Shown here: piece after piece, positions 51,980 to 60,557 of the stretch
Numbering within the stretch: the first letter of the stretch is position 1
How the letters are laid out: each line of letters begins with the position of its first letter
The notes under the pieces: model-generated
Database searches by the model: none
Seen by the model: only the letters and a program-made list of their open reading frames with translations
Told to the model about the DNA's origin: nothing
Translations under genes and position numbers: made by a program
Assembly (NCBI GenBank): GCA_023512135.1
Contig: JAIMAG010000010.1
Coordinates: 1 to 64,000, forward strand
Source of the DNA: Terriglobia bacterium
GTDB lineage: Bacteria; Acidobacteriota; Terriglobia; Acidiferrales; UBA7541
Reading direction: 5' to 3'
Length of the DNA: 64,000 nucleotides

Positions 51980-52591
51980 TCAGACGTTCCGAATCAATTG
52001 CTCATAGGTCTCCGGATCGTTCACGTTCAGGATGACGCCTTGCTGGTCGGTGGGTACCTCGAGGACTTCGTTGGCGTGCTCCCAGACAACGGCGCGCGCA
52101 CCCAGCTCCTGGGGGGCGGTGAGCAGTGCTCCATACAGCTTGCTCGAAAAGATCACCGGGTGTCCGCGCCGTCCGTGGAAGGTGGGAATCACAATCAGCT
52201 TTCCGGAGCGGTAGAAGGCTGTGACCAGCTCGTCGACGAGCTCGGCAGTGATCATCGGATGGTCCACCGGGCAAAGCAGCAGACCGTCGGTCGCGCCGAC
52301 GGGCAGACTGCCGAGGGCCACTTGAATCGAAGACAGTTGACCGCGCTGCCATTCATGATTGATCACCACGCTTTCCGGTTCCAGCGGCACCCGGCGACGG
52401 ATTTCGTCTGCGTTCGCCCCCAGGACAACCCGCCGCATGCCGATTTGGGGATGGCGCACGACGGCCAGCAAGTGCTCCAGCAAGGTGCACGGTGGGCCTT
52501 CGCTGGTCATGCGGCCCGGGAAGGGAAGCAGGGCCTTCGGTTGCCCCATTCGGCGTGATTCGCCCGCGGCAAGAATGACAGCGGCGAGCAT
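51980..52591 (-). CDS. MobA/MocA-like nucleotidyltransferase
   Basis: 203 residues. NTP-binding motif AAVILAAGESRRMGQPKALL at the N-terminus, CPVDHPMIT metal site, RRGHPVIFSSKLY. This is the MobA-like family (MocA/CoxI-associated) that adds CMP or GMP to molybdopterin for Mo-hydroxylases. The ATG lies 4 bp after the xdhC stop, so it is an operon with that maturation factor. No Mo-hydroxylase subunits are in the window. Confidence 0.85.
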   Translation of the reverse strand: MLAAVILAAGESRRMGQPKALLPFPGRMTSEGPPCTLLEHLLAVVRHPQIGMRRVVLGANADEIRRRVPLEPESVVINHEWQRGQLSSIQVALGSLPVGATDGLLLCPVDHPMITAELVDELVTAFYRSGKLIVIPTFHGRRGHPVIFSSKLYGALLTAPQELGARAVVWEHANEVLEVPTDQQGVILNVNDPETYEQLIRNV

Positions 52592-52595
52592 GGAA

Positions 52596-53423
52596 TCATT
52601 CGGTGCCGACCGTAGCGGCGCGATCCACCCAGAGTGATTTGTGCGGCAGCGCCGCGGCGGCGTTGCGGCGTACCGCAATCAGTTCGGCAGCGATGCTGAT
52701 GGCGATCTCTTCCGGGGTGAGCGCACCGATCTCCAGCCCGATCGGGGCGTGCACCCGGCGGAAACGCTCGGCAGGAATCCCTTCGGCTTCCAGGGCTTTG
52801 TAGACCGAAAGCACCTTGCGCTTGCTGCCGATCATGCCGATGTAACGCGCTTCGGTGCCCACGGCCCAGCGCAGCACTCGCATGTCGTCTTTGTGGCCGC
52901 GGGTGACGATCACCAGATAGGTCGAAGCATTGGGCCGGAGCGCAGCGAAAGCTTCTTCGAAACTGGTGTAGATCTGCTGCGCCATCGGGAACCGTTCCGG
53001 ATTGGCAAAGGTTTCGCGGTCGTCCACGACCCCGATGGCAAATCCAGCAGCGTGAGCCACCCTGGCCAGCGCCATGGCAATGTGACCACCGCCGAACAGG
53101 TACAGTACCGGCTGCGGCAGGATGGGCTCCACAAAAATTTCCAGTGTGCCACCGCAGATCAGACCGTTGTCGTAGCTGGCGTCGTGGTTCAGGTGAAAAG
53201 TCAGCTTGCGCGGGGCTTCTGTGCGCAGGACTTCCTTCGCCGCGGCCCAAACTTCGGCTTCCACGCAGCCGCCGCCGACTGTACCGGCAATCGAGCCGTC
53301 TTCGTAGACCAGCATCCGCGAGCTTTCGAAGCTCGGGATGGACCCGTTGGTGTGGACGATGGTGGCCAGCGCGGCGCGCTTGCCTTCCTTCCGCAGCCGC
53401 ACGATTTCTTCGAACAGATCCAT
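52596..53423 (-). CDS. xdhC: XdhC/CoxI family molybdenum-hydroxylase maturation factor
   Basis: 275 residues. The N-terminal XdhC/CoxI domain has SMARTVGGGCVEAEVW-type features (TVGGGCVEAEVW here) and the C-terminal Rossmann domain begins YLFGGGHIAMALARVA, ending in HAPIGLEIGALTPEEIAISI. XdhC binds molybdenum cofactor and assists insertion or sulfuration into xanthine dehydrogenase and relatives. Followed by the MobA-like gene. Confidence 0.88.
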   Translation of the reverse strand: MDLFEEIVRLRKEGKRAALATIVHTNGSIPSFESSRMLVYEDGSIAGTVGGGCVEAEVWAAAKEVLRTEAPRKLTFHLNHDASYDNGLICGGTLEIFVEPILPQPVLYLFGGGHIAMALARVAHAAGFAIGVVDDRETFANPERFPMAQQIYTSFEEAFAALRPNASTYLVIVTRGHKDDMRVLRWAVGTEARYIGMIGSKRKVLSVYKALEAEGIPAERFRRVHAPIGLEIGALTPEEIAISIAAELIAVRRNAAAALPHKSLWVDRAATVGTE

Positions 53424-53540
53424 CGCTGTCCTTGCCTACAGGGTATGGCGCGGCTCCGTCGGTGTCAATTGCGTGCGCACGGTAGACACTCTTGCAGCGC
53501 GGTGCTAAGGTAGTGCGTCGAATTTGCGGTCGAGGCCTGC

Positions 53541-54569
53541 ATGAAAGCCATCGTCTTCCACGAACACGGCGACCCGAGCGTGCTGCGATACACCGAAGTG
53601 GCCGAACCGAAGATCGGCCCGGCCGAAGTGTTGGTGCGTGTGCGCGCCTGTGCGCTGAATCACCTGGACCTGTGGGTACGGCGCGGCCTGCCGGGTATTT
53701 CCATCCCCCTGCCCCACATCCCGGGCAGCGACATCTCCGGCGAAGTGGCTCGGGTCGGCGAATCCGTCACGCGCGTGAAGGTGGGGCAGCGCGTCTTGCT
53801 GGCTCCGGGGATCAGTTGCGGGCAGTGTCCGCAGTGCCTGGCCGGCGAAGACAATCTGTGTCGCCGCTACACTCTGTTTGGCTACATGGTGGATGGCGGC
53901 TGCGCGGAATACGTGAAATCGCCGGAAGTGAACGTCATTCCGATTCCCGGCGATCTGTCTTTCGAAGAAGCCGCTGCGGTGCCGCTGGTGTTTCTGACCG
54001 CCTGGCACATGCTGATCACACGGGCAAAGCTTCGTCCGGGTGAAGACCTGCTCGTACTGGGTGCCGGCAGCGGTGTGGGCAGCGCGGCGGTGCAGATCGG
54101 TAAGCTGATCGGCGCGCGCGTGTTGGCCACCGCAGGCAGCGATGCCAAGCTGGCCAAGGCCCGCGAGCTGGGCGCAGATGAAGTGATCAACCACAGCCGG
54201 CAGAAAATTGCCGACGAAGTGAAACGGCTGACCGACCGGCGCGGCGTAGACGTCGTCTTCGAACACGTCGGCACAGCCACCTGGGATGCCAGCCTGATGA
54301 GCCTGGCGCCCAGCGGCCGGCTGGTCACCTGCGGCGCCACGACCGGCTACCAGGCGCACGTGGACATCCGCTACCTGTTCAGCCGCAACCTCTCCATCCT
54401 GGGTTCCTACATGGGCAGCAAGGCGGAGTTGTACGACGTGCTGCATTTGGTTGCTCAGCGCAAACTCCGCGCGGTGATCGACCGCACCATGCCCCTCGAG
54501 GAGTGCGCCCTCGCGCACGAGCTGATGGAGCGTCGCGAGCAGTTTGGCAAAATCGTCCTGCTGCCCTGA
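53541..54569 (+). CDS. Zinc-binding MDR alcohol dehydrogenase/quinone oxidoreductase-like
   Basis: 342 residues. N-terminal GroES fold, with Asn replacing the catalytic-zinc Cys (ALNHLDLWVRRG), as in quinone oxidoreductases, but four structural-zinc cysteines in SCGQCPQCLAGEDNLC. Cofactor loop GAGSGVGSAAVQIGKLI. Probably an NADPH-dependent reductase of enoyl or quinone substrates. The mixed zinc content is common in this MDR subgroup. Good start at ATG 53541. Confidence 0.85.
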   Translation: MKAIVFHEHGDPSVLRYTEVAEPKIGPAEVLVRVRACALNHLDLWVRRGLPGISIPLPHIPGSDISGEVARVGESVTRVKVGQRVLLAPGISCGQCPQCLAGEDNLCRRYTLFGYMVDGGCAEYVKSPEVNVIPIPGDLSFEEAAAVPLVFLTAWHMLITRAKLRPGEDLLVLGAGSGVGSAAVQIGKLIGARVLATAGSDAKLAKARELGADEVINHSRQKIADEVKRLTDRRGVDVVFEHVGTATWDASLMSLAPSGRLVTCGATTGYQAHVDIRYLFSRNLSILGSYMGSKAELYDVLHLVAQRKLRAVIDRTMPLEECALAHELMERREQFGKIVLLP

Positions 54570-54700
54570 GAACAGGCGATCGCTCGCTTTCACACGGTAC
54601 AATGGGTTTTGCTGTGCCTCCGCCGCCACGGGCGAACGTTCTTCTGCGGGCTTGGTCGGCCACGAGAGTTGTGCCAGAATAGGGAGCGAGGACAGGCAGT

Positions 54701-55240
54701 ATGAGCCGTATTCTCAGTCCCAGCATCACCCTTGAACAGCCCGGCCAGGATGGCCACGCATTGGTGCGCGACAGCATCCTGTTCGCCGTGCTGGACAAAG
54801 CCGTCAACTGGGCGCGCAAAAATTCTCTCTGGCCGATGACCTTCGGCCTGGCCTGCTGTGCAATCGAGATGATGTCCATGGCCGCTTCGCGCTGGGACGT
54901 GGCCCGTTTCGGTGCCGAAGTTTTCCGCGGCTCGCCGCGGCAGGCCGACCTGATGATTGTGGCGGGTCGCGTTTCGCAGAAAATGGCGCCGGTCGTGCGG
55001 CAACTCTACGAGCAGATGCCCGAGCCCAAGTGGGTCATTTCCATGGGAGTCTGTGCGACGTCCGGCGGCGTGTTCAACAACTACGCGCTGGTCCAGGGGG
55101 TCAATCAGGTGATCCCTGTGGATGTGTACGTGCCTGGCTGTCCACCCCGGCCGGAAATGCTGATCTACGGCATCCTGCAGTTGCAGAAGAAAATCGAAAG
55201 CGAACGCGGCAGCTTCCGTCGCGCGCTGAACCTCAGTTAA
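54701..55240 (+). CDS. nuoB: NADH-quinone oxidoreductase subunit B (NuoB), isolated
   Basis: 179 residues. All four cluster N2 cysteines are present: tandem pair in [11 protein letters not shown], one in MGVCATSGG and one in VPGCPPRPE. It carries the terminal iron-sulfur cluster next to the quinone site of complex I. No other nuo gene lies nearby, although in most genomes nuoB sits between nuoA and nuoC. A possible -10 (TACAAT, 54598-54603) lies about 98 bp upstream. Function presumed with subunits encoded elsewhere. Confidence 0.9.
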   Translation: MSRILSPSITLEQPGQDGHALVRDSILFAVLDKAVNWARKNSLWPMTFGLACCAIEMMSMAASRWDVARFGAEVFRGSPRQADLMIVAGRVSQKMAPVVRQLYEQMPEPKWVISMGVCATSGGVFNNYALVQGVNQVIPVDVYVPGCPPRPEMLIYGILQLQKKIESERGSFRRALNLS

Positions 55241-55415
55241 TCCGCAGCAGCAAAATCTGCGAAGAAAAGAACAAACTGGGCGATGGTCATGCTCCACGTC
55301 TGCGTCGAAGCCGGCCTCGCGCGGGGTAGCGTTCTCTGCCAGAAGGGCCCGGGGCCCGAGCCGGCTGGTACCTTTCGTCTGCTGCGACCCATGTGGGCAA
55401 GTGGGCACAGGTTCG

Positions 55416-56492
55416 CTATGTCCGCAGCGGAAGTTCTATGACTTCCGCGATGCCGCCGGACCATTCCAGCCGGCTGCCGGGAGCAAAATGCTCCTGCCGC
55501 ACGTACCCCATGCCCACGGCAGCGGAGAGGGCGGGCGACGGCGCCGCACTGGTTACCTGGCCCACCGCTTTTCCGCCGGCCTGCAAGGTTTCTTTGGCGC
55601 CGGGGATACCGCCTTCGATTTTCAGGCTCACCCGTTTGCGGCGGATGTGGCCGCGCGAACGCACACGCTCGACGATTTCCTGTCCGGTGTAGCAACCTTT
55701 CGAAAAGCTGATGTGGGTGGACTCTAGGGCTGCCTCGTGGGGAATGACAGTGTCGTCGAAGTCGTAGCCGAACCAGGGCACGCCCGCTTCCAGGCGCAGG
55801 GAATTCAAAGCCGCGTAGCCGGCCGGGCCACCCCCATGCTGTCGCACTGCAGTGAGTGCGGCCTGCCACACCGCTTCGGCCTGTGCTGCCGGGACGAGCA
55901 GACGTACGCCCGTCCCGCGAAATTCAGACCGGTGGATCAGCAGACAATTGGCGCCGGCAATTTCGACATGCTGATGAGCGAACTCAGGCCCGGGAGGTGC
56001 GTCGAAGCCGCACAGCTCCTTCAGGATGCCCGGGGTCGCCGGGCCCTCGATGGCCATCGCAACGAACTGGTCGCTGACGTCGCTGAGTGTGGCATCGTCC
56101 ATGATGATGTATCGGTCGAGCGTCTGCAATGTCCGCTCCCGCACGGGTGCATGGCAACTGATTAAGTAGCGTTCCGGGAACGCGAACGCTTCCAGTTCCG
56201 CCAGAATATGTCCCTGCGGATTCAACAGCAGGGCCACGGTGCCCTGGCCGGGTGCGAGCGCCTGCGTGTCGTTGCTGACGACGGCATTCAGGTAGCGGAT
56301 GCGATCTGGCCCGGTCAACTCGAACCAGGCACGGTAGCTCACGTCCAGCACGACAGCGGCTTCGCGCGCCATTCGGTACTCAGCGGCAAAGCTGGTGTAG
56401 TGCTCCGGCAGCGCGAGGCCGAACCACGCGCCGAATGTTGCCCCCAGCGCCTGATGGGCGCTTTGCAGCAAAACCTTCGAGCTCATCGGCAT
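55416..56492 (-). CDS. ygfZ: YgfZ/GcvT-like folate-binding protein
   Basis: 358 residues of the aminomethyltransferase fold. The YgfZ motif K-G-C-Y-x-G-Q-E is present in SFSKGCYTGQEIVER (about residue 270), with TGPDRIRYLNAVVSND at the N-terminal side. YgfZ uses folate in repair or assembly of iron-sulfur enzymes such as MiaB. ATG 56492 or 56486 begin the protein. Divergent from the metallo-hydrolase gene with a 68-bp gap. Confidence 0.87.
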   Translation of the reverse strand: MPMSSKVLLQSAHQALGATFGAWFGLALPEHYTSFAAEYRMAREAAVVLDVSYRAWFELTGPDRIRYLNAVVSNDTQALAPGQGTVALLLNPQGHILAELEAFAFPERYLISCHAPVRERTLQTLDRYIIMDDATLSDVSDQFVAMAIEGPATPGILKELCGFDAPPGPEFAHQHVEIAGANCLLIHRSEFRGTGVRLLVPAAQAEAVWQAALTAVRQHGGGPAGYAALNSLRLEAGVPWFGYDFDDTVIPHEAALESTHISFSKGCYTGQEIVERVRSRGHIRRKRVSLKIEGGIPGAKETLQAGGKAVGQVTSAAPSPALSAAVGMGYVRQEHFAPGSRLEWSGGIAEVIELPLRT

Positions 56493-56547
56493 CCATGTTA
56501 GCAGATGCCTGTCGTCTCGGCGGCCCGAGCCGATGTTGGGTGCGTGG

Positions 56548-56553
56548 TATACT
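56548..56553 (+). promoter_or_regulatory. Predicted -10 element giving a near-leaderless mRNA
   Basis: TATACT with a TGG extension, 7 nt before the ATG of the metallo-hydrolase gene; no ribosome-binding site fits. The -35 at 17 nt is not recognisable. Confidence 0.4.
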
Positions 56554-56560
56554 GCCGCAG

Positions 56561-57256
56561 ATGAGCCATCCGAACCCGTCGTCCCTGGTACACGAAATCC
56601 TTCCGGTGGGCTGGTTGCAATGCAACTGTTCCATCCTGGGCGATCCTGTAACCGGAGAGGCGGTGGTCGTGGATCCAGGGGACGAGGTCGAGCGGATCCT
56701 CGCCATCCTCCGCCAGCACAACTGGAGCGTGCGTGCGATTCTCAACACCCACGCGCACATCGACCACGTCGGCGGCCTGCGGAAACTGCAGGAAGCGACC
56801 GGTGCGCCGGTGCTGATGCATCCCGACGACCTGGAGCTCTATCGGATGCTCGATGTACAGGCGCAGATGATCGGTGTTCCGCTGCCGCCGATGGCCCGTG
56901 TGGATGGCGCGCTTCGAGAAGGCGACACCGTGCGCTGGGGCGGTTATGTCTTCCATGTGCTGCACACGCCCGGACACACCCCCGGCAGCATCAGCTTGTA
57001 TCTGCCCGCTGATCTTCCGACCGGTTCGGCGCCGGCTACAGAGGCTGCGCCGAGGCTCCTTGCAGGCGACACGCTCTTTGCCGGCAGCATCGGTCGCACG
57101 GACCTGTGGGGCGGCTCGTTCGACCAGATCATGCGCTCTCTGCGGGAAAAGCTGCTGACCTTGCCCGAACAGACCGTGGTGATCCCCGGCCATGGCCCGC
57201 TGACCACCATCGGGCAAGAGAAGGAAACGAATCCGTTTCTGCGCCAGGGGCGCTAG
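56561..57256 (+). CDS. Metallo-beta-lactamase fold hydrolase (glyoxalase II-like)
   Basis: 231 residues. Metal motif THAHIDHVGG (T-H-x-H-x-D-H) near residue 65, third His in HTPGHTPGS, Asp in AGDTLFAGSIGRTDL and final His in IPGHGPLTT. This is the hydroxyacylglutathione-hydrolase-like YcbL type; it may hydrolyse thioesters. The ATG was chosen because the -10 lies just before it. Confidence 0.88.
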   Translation: MSHPNPSSLVHEILPVGWLQCNCSILGDPVTGEAVVVDPGDEVERILAILRQHNWSVRAILNTHAHIDHVGGLRKLQEATGAPVLMHPDDLELYRMLDVQAQMIGVPLPPMARVDGALREGDTVRWGGYVFHVLHTPGHTPGSISLYLPADLPTGSAPATEAAPRLLAGDTLFAGSIGRTDLWGGSFDQIMRSLREKLLTLPEQTVVIPGHGPLTTIGQEKETNPFLRQGR

Positions 57257-57307
57257 CCCTTCCGGAAAGGCTCGCCACTTCGGCGGTGCTCAGCTGGTTG
57301 CGGCTGC

Positions 57308-57571
57308 TTATCGCGCTTCCCGCTCCCGTCGCAGTTCTTCCATGACGTGCTGGATCAGTTCTTTCGCTTTGGTCAGCTCGGCCGTGATCAGCTGGATGTC
57401 CAGTTTTGGTTTTTCCGGGTCGCGGGCGAGGTGGCAGTAGACACCATGCTGCCCCACCAGCAGCAACGCATTGGTCACCAGATCCAGGCTGACCGCCAGC
57501 CGTCCGCGTTGTGGACCCAGCATCTGTTCGTAGTATTCGAGTTCAGCGCGGTGCTCTTCAAAGGCCGACAT
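57308..57571 (-). CDS. Small hypothetical helical protein, 87 aa
   Basis: Family not recognised. EEHRAELEYYEQMLGPQRGR, LAVSLDLVTNALLLVGQHGV, LDIQLITAELTKAKELIQHV, EELRREREAR: three amphipathic helices with a charged end, probably oligomeric. No membrane segment. Convergent with the metallo-hydrolase gene and without an operon partner. Confidence 0.6.
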   Translation of the reverse strand: MSAFEEHRAELEYYEQMLGPQRGRLAVSLDLVTNALLLVGQHGVYCHLARDPEKPKLDIQLITAELTKAKELIQHVMEELRREREAR

Positions 57572-57809
57572 AAGGTTTCCTCGTCTGATTGCGCAGATTC
57601 CTGAGCACGGCTTTCATGCCCGGGGTGCCCGTTGCGTCGCGGCAGTTCGGGTAAAGCGCGCCGGCAGCCGGGGCTTCGTGTCCACCATAGCGGGATATTG
57701 GCGAATTCTCAACTCCGTGCGGACTGGCTTTCGGGACGGCGAAGCCGCTCCGTCTGTCCGTTCAGGGACAGATGGATTCGGAAAAAACCCCCTGCGTCTT
57801 GTTGCAGGG

Positions 57810-58211
57810 ATGGAACAATTCCCTCTGCGTCAACTTTACTCGCCCGACCCGCCATCCCATAATTCCGCCTTGAGGTACGAGCCGCAATATGAACGCTTTG
57901 CGGCCCGCAGCCCCGCGGGGGAGCAGCACCGGGTGGAATTCATCCGGGCAGGCTGGCTGACGGCGGGAGATCATCCGGAGCTGTATTTTTTCAAGGTGGA
58001 TGGAAAAGACGTGGTGGTGGGCATTTCGGGTAGCGCGCTGCAATTCCTGCAGAAGGGCCGCCGATATTTGAGTCGCGAAGAAAAGCTGGACATTGCCGGA
58101 CTGTACCTGAAGAAGCAGCTCGAAGCCGGACGACCGCTCCAGGCTGAAAACCTGTTTGTCCAAGCCGACGAGCTGTCTGCACTGCTTCGGGAATTAGGCA
58201 TCAACATGTGA
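57810..58211 (+). CDS. Hypothetical protein, 133 aa (start uncertain)
   Basis: Family not recognised. The C-terminal 110 residues look reliably coding: RVEFIRAGWLTAGDHPELYF, VDGKDVVVGISGSALQFLQK, LSREEKLDIAGLYLKKQLEA. The start is unclear: ATG 57810 has no spaced ribosome-binding site, whereas TTG 57870 follows a plausible promoter (TTTACT 57835-57840, 17 nt, CATAAT 57858-57863) and would give 113 residues. The LRV-repeat gene follows 7 bp after the stop, suggesting co-expression. Confidence 0.6.
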   Translation: MEQFPLRQLYSPDPPSHNSALRYEPQYERFAARSPAGEQHRVEFIRAGWLTAGDHPELYFFKVDGKDVVVGISGSALQFLQKGRRYLSREEKLDIAGLYLKKQLEAGRPLQAENLFVQADELSALLRELGINM

Positions 58212-58218
58212 GGCCTGC

Positions 58219-58776
58219 ATGAGACGCGCCGACCTGGTTCGCATTCCCTCGAAAGGTAAAACGGCCAGAACCACGCAGATTATTTTTGGAGAACGCCAGC
58301 ACCTGCTGCGGGTGCTGGATTCGCTGGAACGCACCGTCGTCCCCAAGGCACGGTTCGAGCAGGAATGTCGGGTTCTGGAAGAGCTGATCCATGCCCGCAC
58401 GGTCGAGCTGAACCAGATCAATCCCACCTGGGATCAGAAAGTGGGCACCGTGCTCAGCGCCAATGTGCGTCCGGAAACGCTTGACCAGCTCGCCCGCGAA
58501 GCGCCCGAAGAAGATTACTACCTGCTCCGGTTGATCAGCGAACACCCGAAAGCTTCGGCGAAGACGCTGGCCCGGCTGGCCAAACATCCGTATCCGGCGA
58601 TTCGCGAAAACGTAGCTCGGCACCCGAATGCCGACCCGAAAACACTGGCCGAGCTGAGCAAAGATCGCAGTCAGCCGCTCTGGTATCTGGTGGCCTTCAA
58701 TCCGAATACGCCAGCCAACCTGCGTCGGAAACTGCAAGAGCGCATGCGCAAACTCGGCCAGGTAGCCGCAAAATAG
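58219..58776 (+). CDS. Hypothetical protein with leucine-rich-variant-like repeats, 185 aa
   Basis: The C-terminal half has two to three LRV/HEAT-like repeats: ISEHPKASAKTLARLAKHPY, IRENVARHPNADPKTLAELS and VAFNPNTPANLRRKLQERM, each with H-P/N-P-x-T-P features. The N-terminal half is basic then helical. Likely a scaffold for protein binding; partner unknown, perhaps the preceding gene product. RBS weak. Confidence 0.65.
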   Translation: MRRADLVRIPSKGKTARTTQIIFGERQHLLRVLDSLERTVVPKARFEQECRVLEELIHARTVELNQINPTWDQKVGTVLSANVRPETLDQLAREAPEEDYYLLRLISEHPKASAKTLARLAKHPYPAIRENVARHPNADPKTLAELSKDRSQPLWYLVAFNPNTPANLRRKLQERMRKLGQVAAK

Positions 58777-58856
58777 TTTTCCGGCGCGACTGCGAGGCCG
58801 GGTGGGTAGTGTATTGTCCTTGCGTTGTGCGTCCACCGCGATAGAATCCTGCGCCG

Positions 58857-60413
58857 ATGGGCGTTTTCGTTCCTCGAGAATTCAATGCCGCAGAGTATTT
58901 TCTGGACCGGCTGGCCCGCCAGCATCCCCAGCGGGTAGCCATTTGCGGGGAGCCGGTTGCGGTTCGTTACGGTGAGCTGGCCGGCTTAGCCAACCGCTTC
59001 GGCAACACCCTGCGCGCCGCGGGCTGCCGGCCGGGCGACCGGGTGCTGATTGTGCTGCCCGATTCGGCCGAGTTTGTGGCTGCGTTTTTCGGTGCGGTGA
59101 AGGTCGGTGCCATCGCCGTGCCGGTGAATCCCTTCACGCGGGCCGGAGACTATGCCTATTACCTGTCCGACTGCGCCCCGCGGGTCGCCGTTGTGCATGC
59201 CGTCGCACTCGCGGAATTCCAGCAGGCCCTGCAGACGGCCCAACCGGCGTTGCTGATCGTTGTCGGCGCCTCGCCGCCCGCCGGGTATGACCGGCCTGCC
59301 GTCACGTGGGAAACGTTGCTTCGGGAAGCGTCAGACCAGCTTGCTGTCCATCACACTGCAGCCACCGATGCGGCGTTTTTCCTCTACACTTCGGGCAGCG
59401 GTGGTGCTCCCAAGGCGGCCATCCATCAGCACAAAGACATGCTGGTGACGACAGAAAGCTTTGCGCGCGGCGTGCTCGGCCTGCACACCGGCGACATCAC
59501 GTTTTCTGTCTCCAAACTGTTTTTCGCCTACGGGCTGGGCAACGGCATGTATTTTCCGTTTGCTGTTGGTGCCCAGACTGTCTATCTAGCCGGGCGGCCG
59601 CAGCCGGAGTCCGTGCTGGAATTGGTGGCCCGGCACCGTCCGACCGTGTTTTTCTCAGTTCCTACGTTCTATGCAGCTCTGCTGCGTGCTGCCGAGGCCG
59701 GTGCACGGGCCGATTTTTCTTCCGTTCGCCTGGCGGTTTCGGCTGGAGAGGCGCTGCCGGCGGAACTGTTCGAACAGTTTCGACAGCGATTCGGAATCGA
59801 GATTCTCGACGGCATCGGTTCGACGGAGATGCTGCACATGTTCATTGCCAACCGCCCCGGTGCCGCGCGGCCGGGCACCTGCGGCGTGCCGGTGCCGAAC
59901 TACGACGCCCGCATCGTCGACGAAGCGGGGCAGGATGTTCGCACCGGTGAAATCGGCAGCCTGTGGGTGCGCGGCGCCAGTGCCTTTGTCGGGTACTGGA
60001 ACAAACCGGAGCTGACGGCACGCGCCCGGGTCAACGACTGGGTCGTCACGGGAGACAAATTCTTCCGCGATGCCGAGGGTTACTACCACTACTGCGGTCG
60101 GACGGACGACATGCTGAAAGTTGCCGGCATGTGGGTCTCACCGGCTGAAGTGGAAAACGTGCTGTTGGGCCATCCGCAGGTGGCCGAAGCGGCTGTCGTG
60201 GGGAAAAGTGAACAGGGCCTGACGCGTCCGGTCGCTTTTGTGGTGCTCCGCGACGGCGTCGTTCCCTCGCGGGAGCTGTCCGGGCAGTTGCAGGAATTCG
60301 TCCGCACGCGCCTGCCTTCCTACAAAGTTCCTCAGCAGATTCACTTCGTTCCCGAGCTGCCGAAGACGGCGACCGGCAAGATTCAGCGCTACCGCCTCCG
60401 ACAGCAAGCTTGA
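58857..60413 (+). CDS. Benzoate-CoA ligase-like acyl-CoA synthetase
   Basis: 518-residue adenylate-forming enzyme. AMP motif FLYTSGSGGAPKAAIHQHKD, GIGSTEMLHMF, GYWNKPELTA, and C-terminal catalytic Lys in PKTATGKIQRYRLR. Similarity to the benzoate-CoA ligase family is indicated by FNAAEYFLDRL at the N-terminus and GSTEMLHMFI. It would activate an aromatic or fatty acid; exact substrate unknown. Stands alone, with short spacers on both sides. Confidence 0.83.
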   Translation: MGVFVPREFNAAEYFLDRLARQHPQRVAICGEPVAVRYGELAGLANRFGNTLRAAGCRPGDRVLIVLPDSAEFVAAFFGAVKVGAIAVPVNPFTRAGDYAYYLSDCAPRVAVVHAVALAEFQQALQTAQPALLIVVGASPPAGYDRPAVTWETLLREASDQLAVHHTAATDAAFFLYTSGSGGAPKAAIHQHKDMLVTTESFARGVLGLHTGDITFSVSKLFFAYGLGNGMYFPFAVGAQTVYLAGRPQPESVLELVARHRPTVFFSVPTFYAALLRAAEAGARADFSSVRLAVSAGEALPAELFEQFRQRFGIEILDGIGSTEMLHMFIANRPGAARPGTCGVPVPNYDARIVDEAGQDVRTGEIGSLWVRGASAFVGYWNKPELTARARVNDWVVTGDKFFRDAEGYYHYCGRTDDMLKVAGMWVSPAEVENVLLGHPQVAEAAVVGKSEQGLTRPVAFVVLRDGVVPSRELSGQLQEFVRTRLPSYKVPQQIHFVPELPKTATGKIQRYRLRQQA

Positions 60414-60557
60414 TCCCGCGAGCGGGGCAGCCGGGGAGTCGGCTGCGAACCGCCTCGGGTTTTCATGCCCCGGGTTCCGAACCTGTCCGGCAAAAAAGAC
60501 AATTTGGCTGTTTTCAGGGAGCAAATTCGGTATATATTGGCCTGTGGGATAAGGCCA

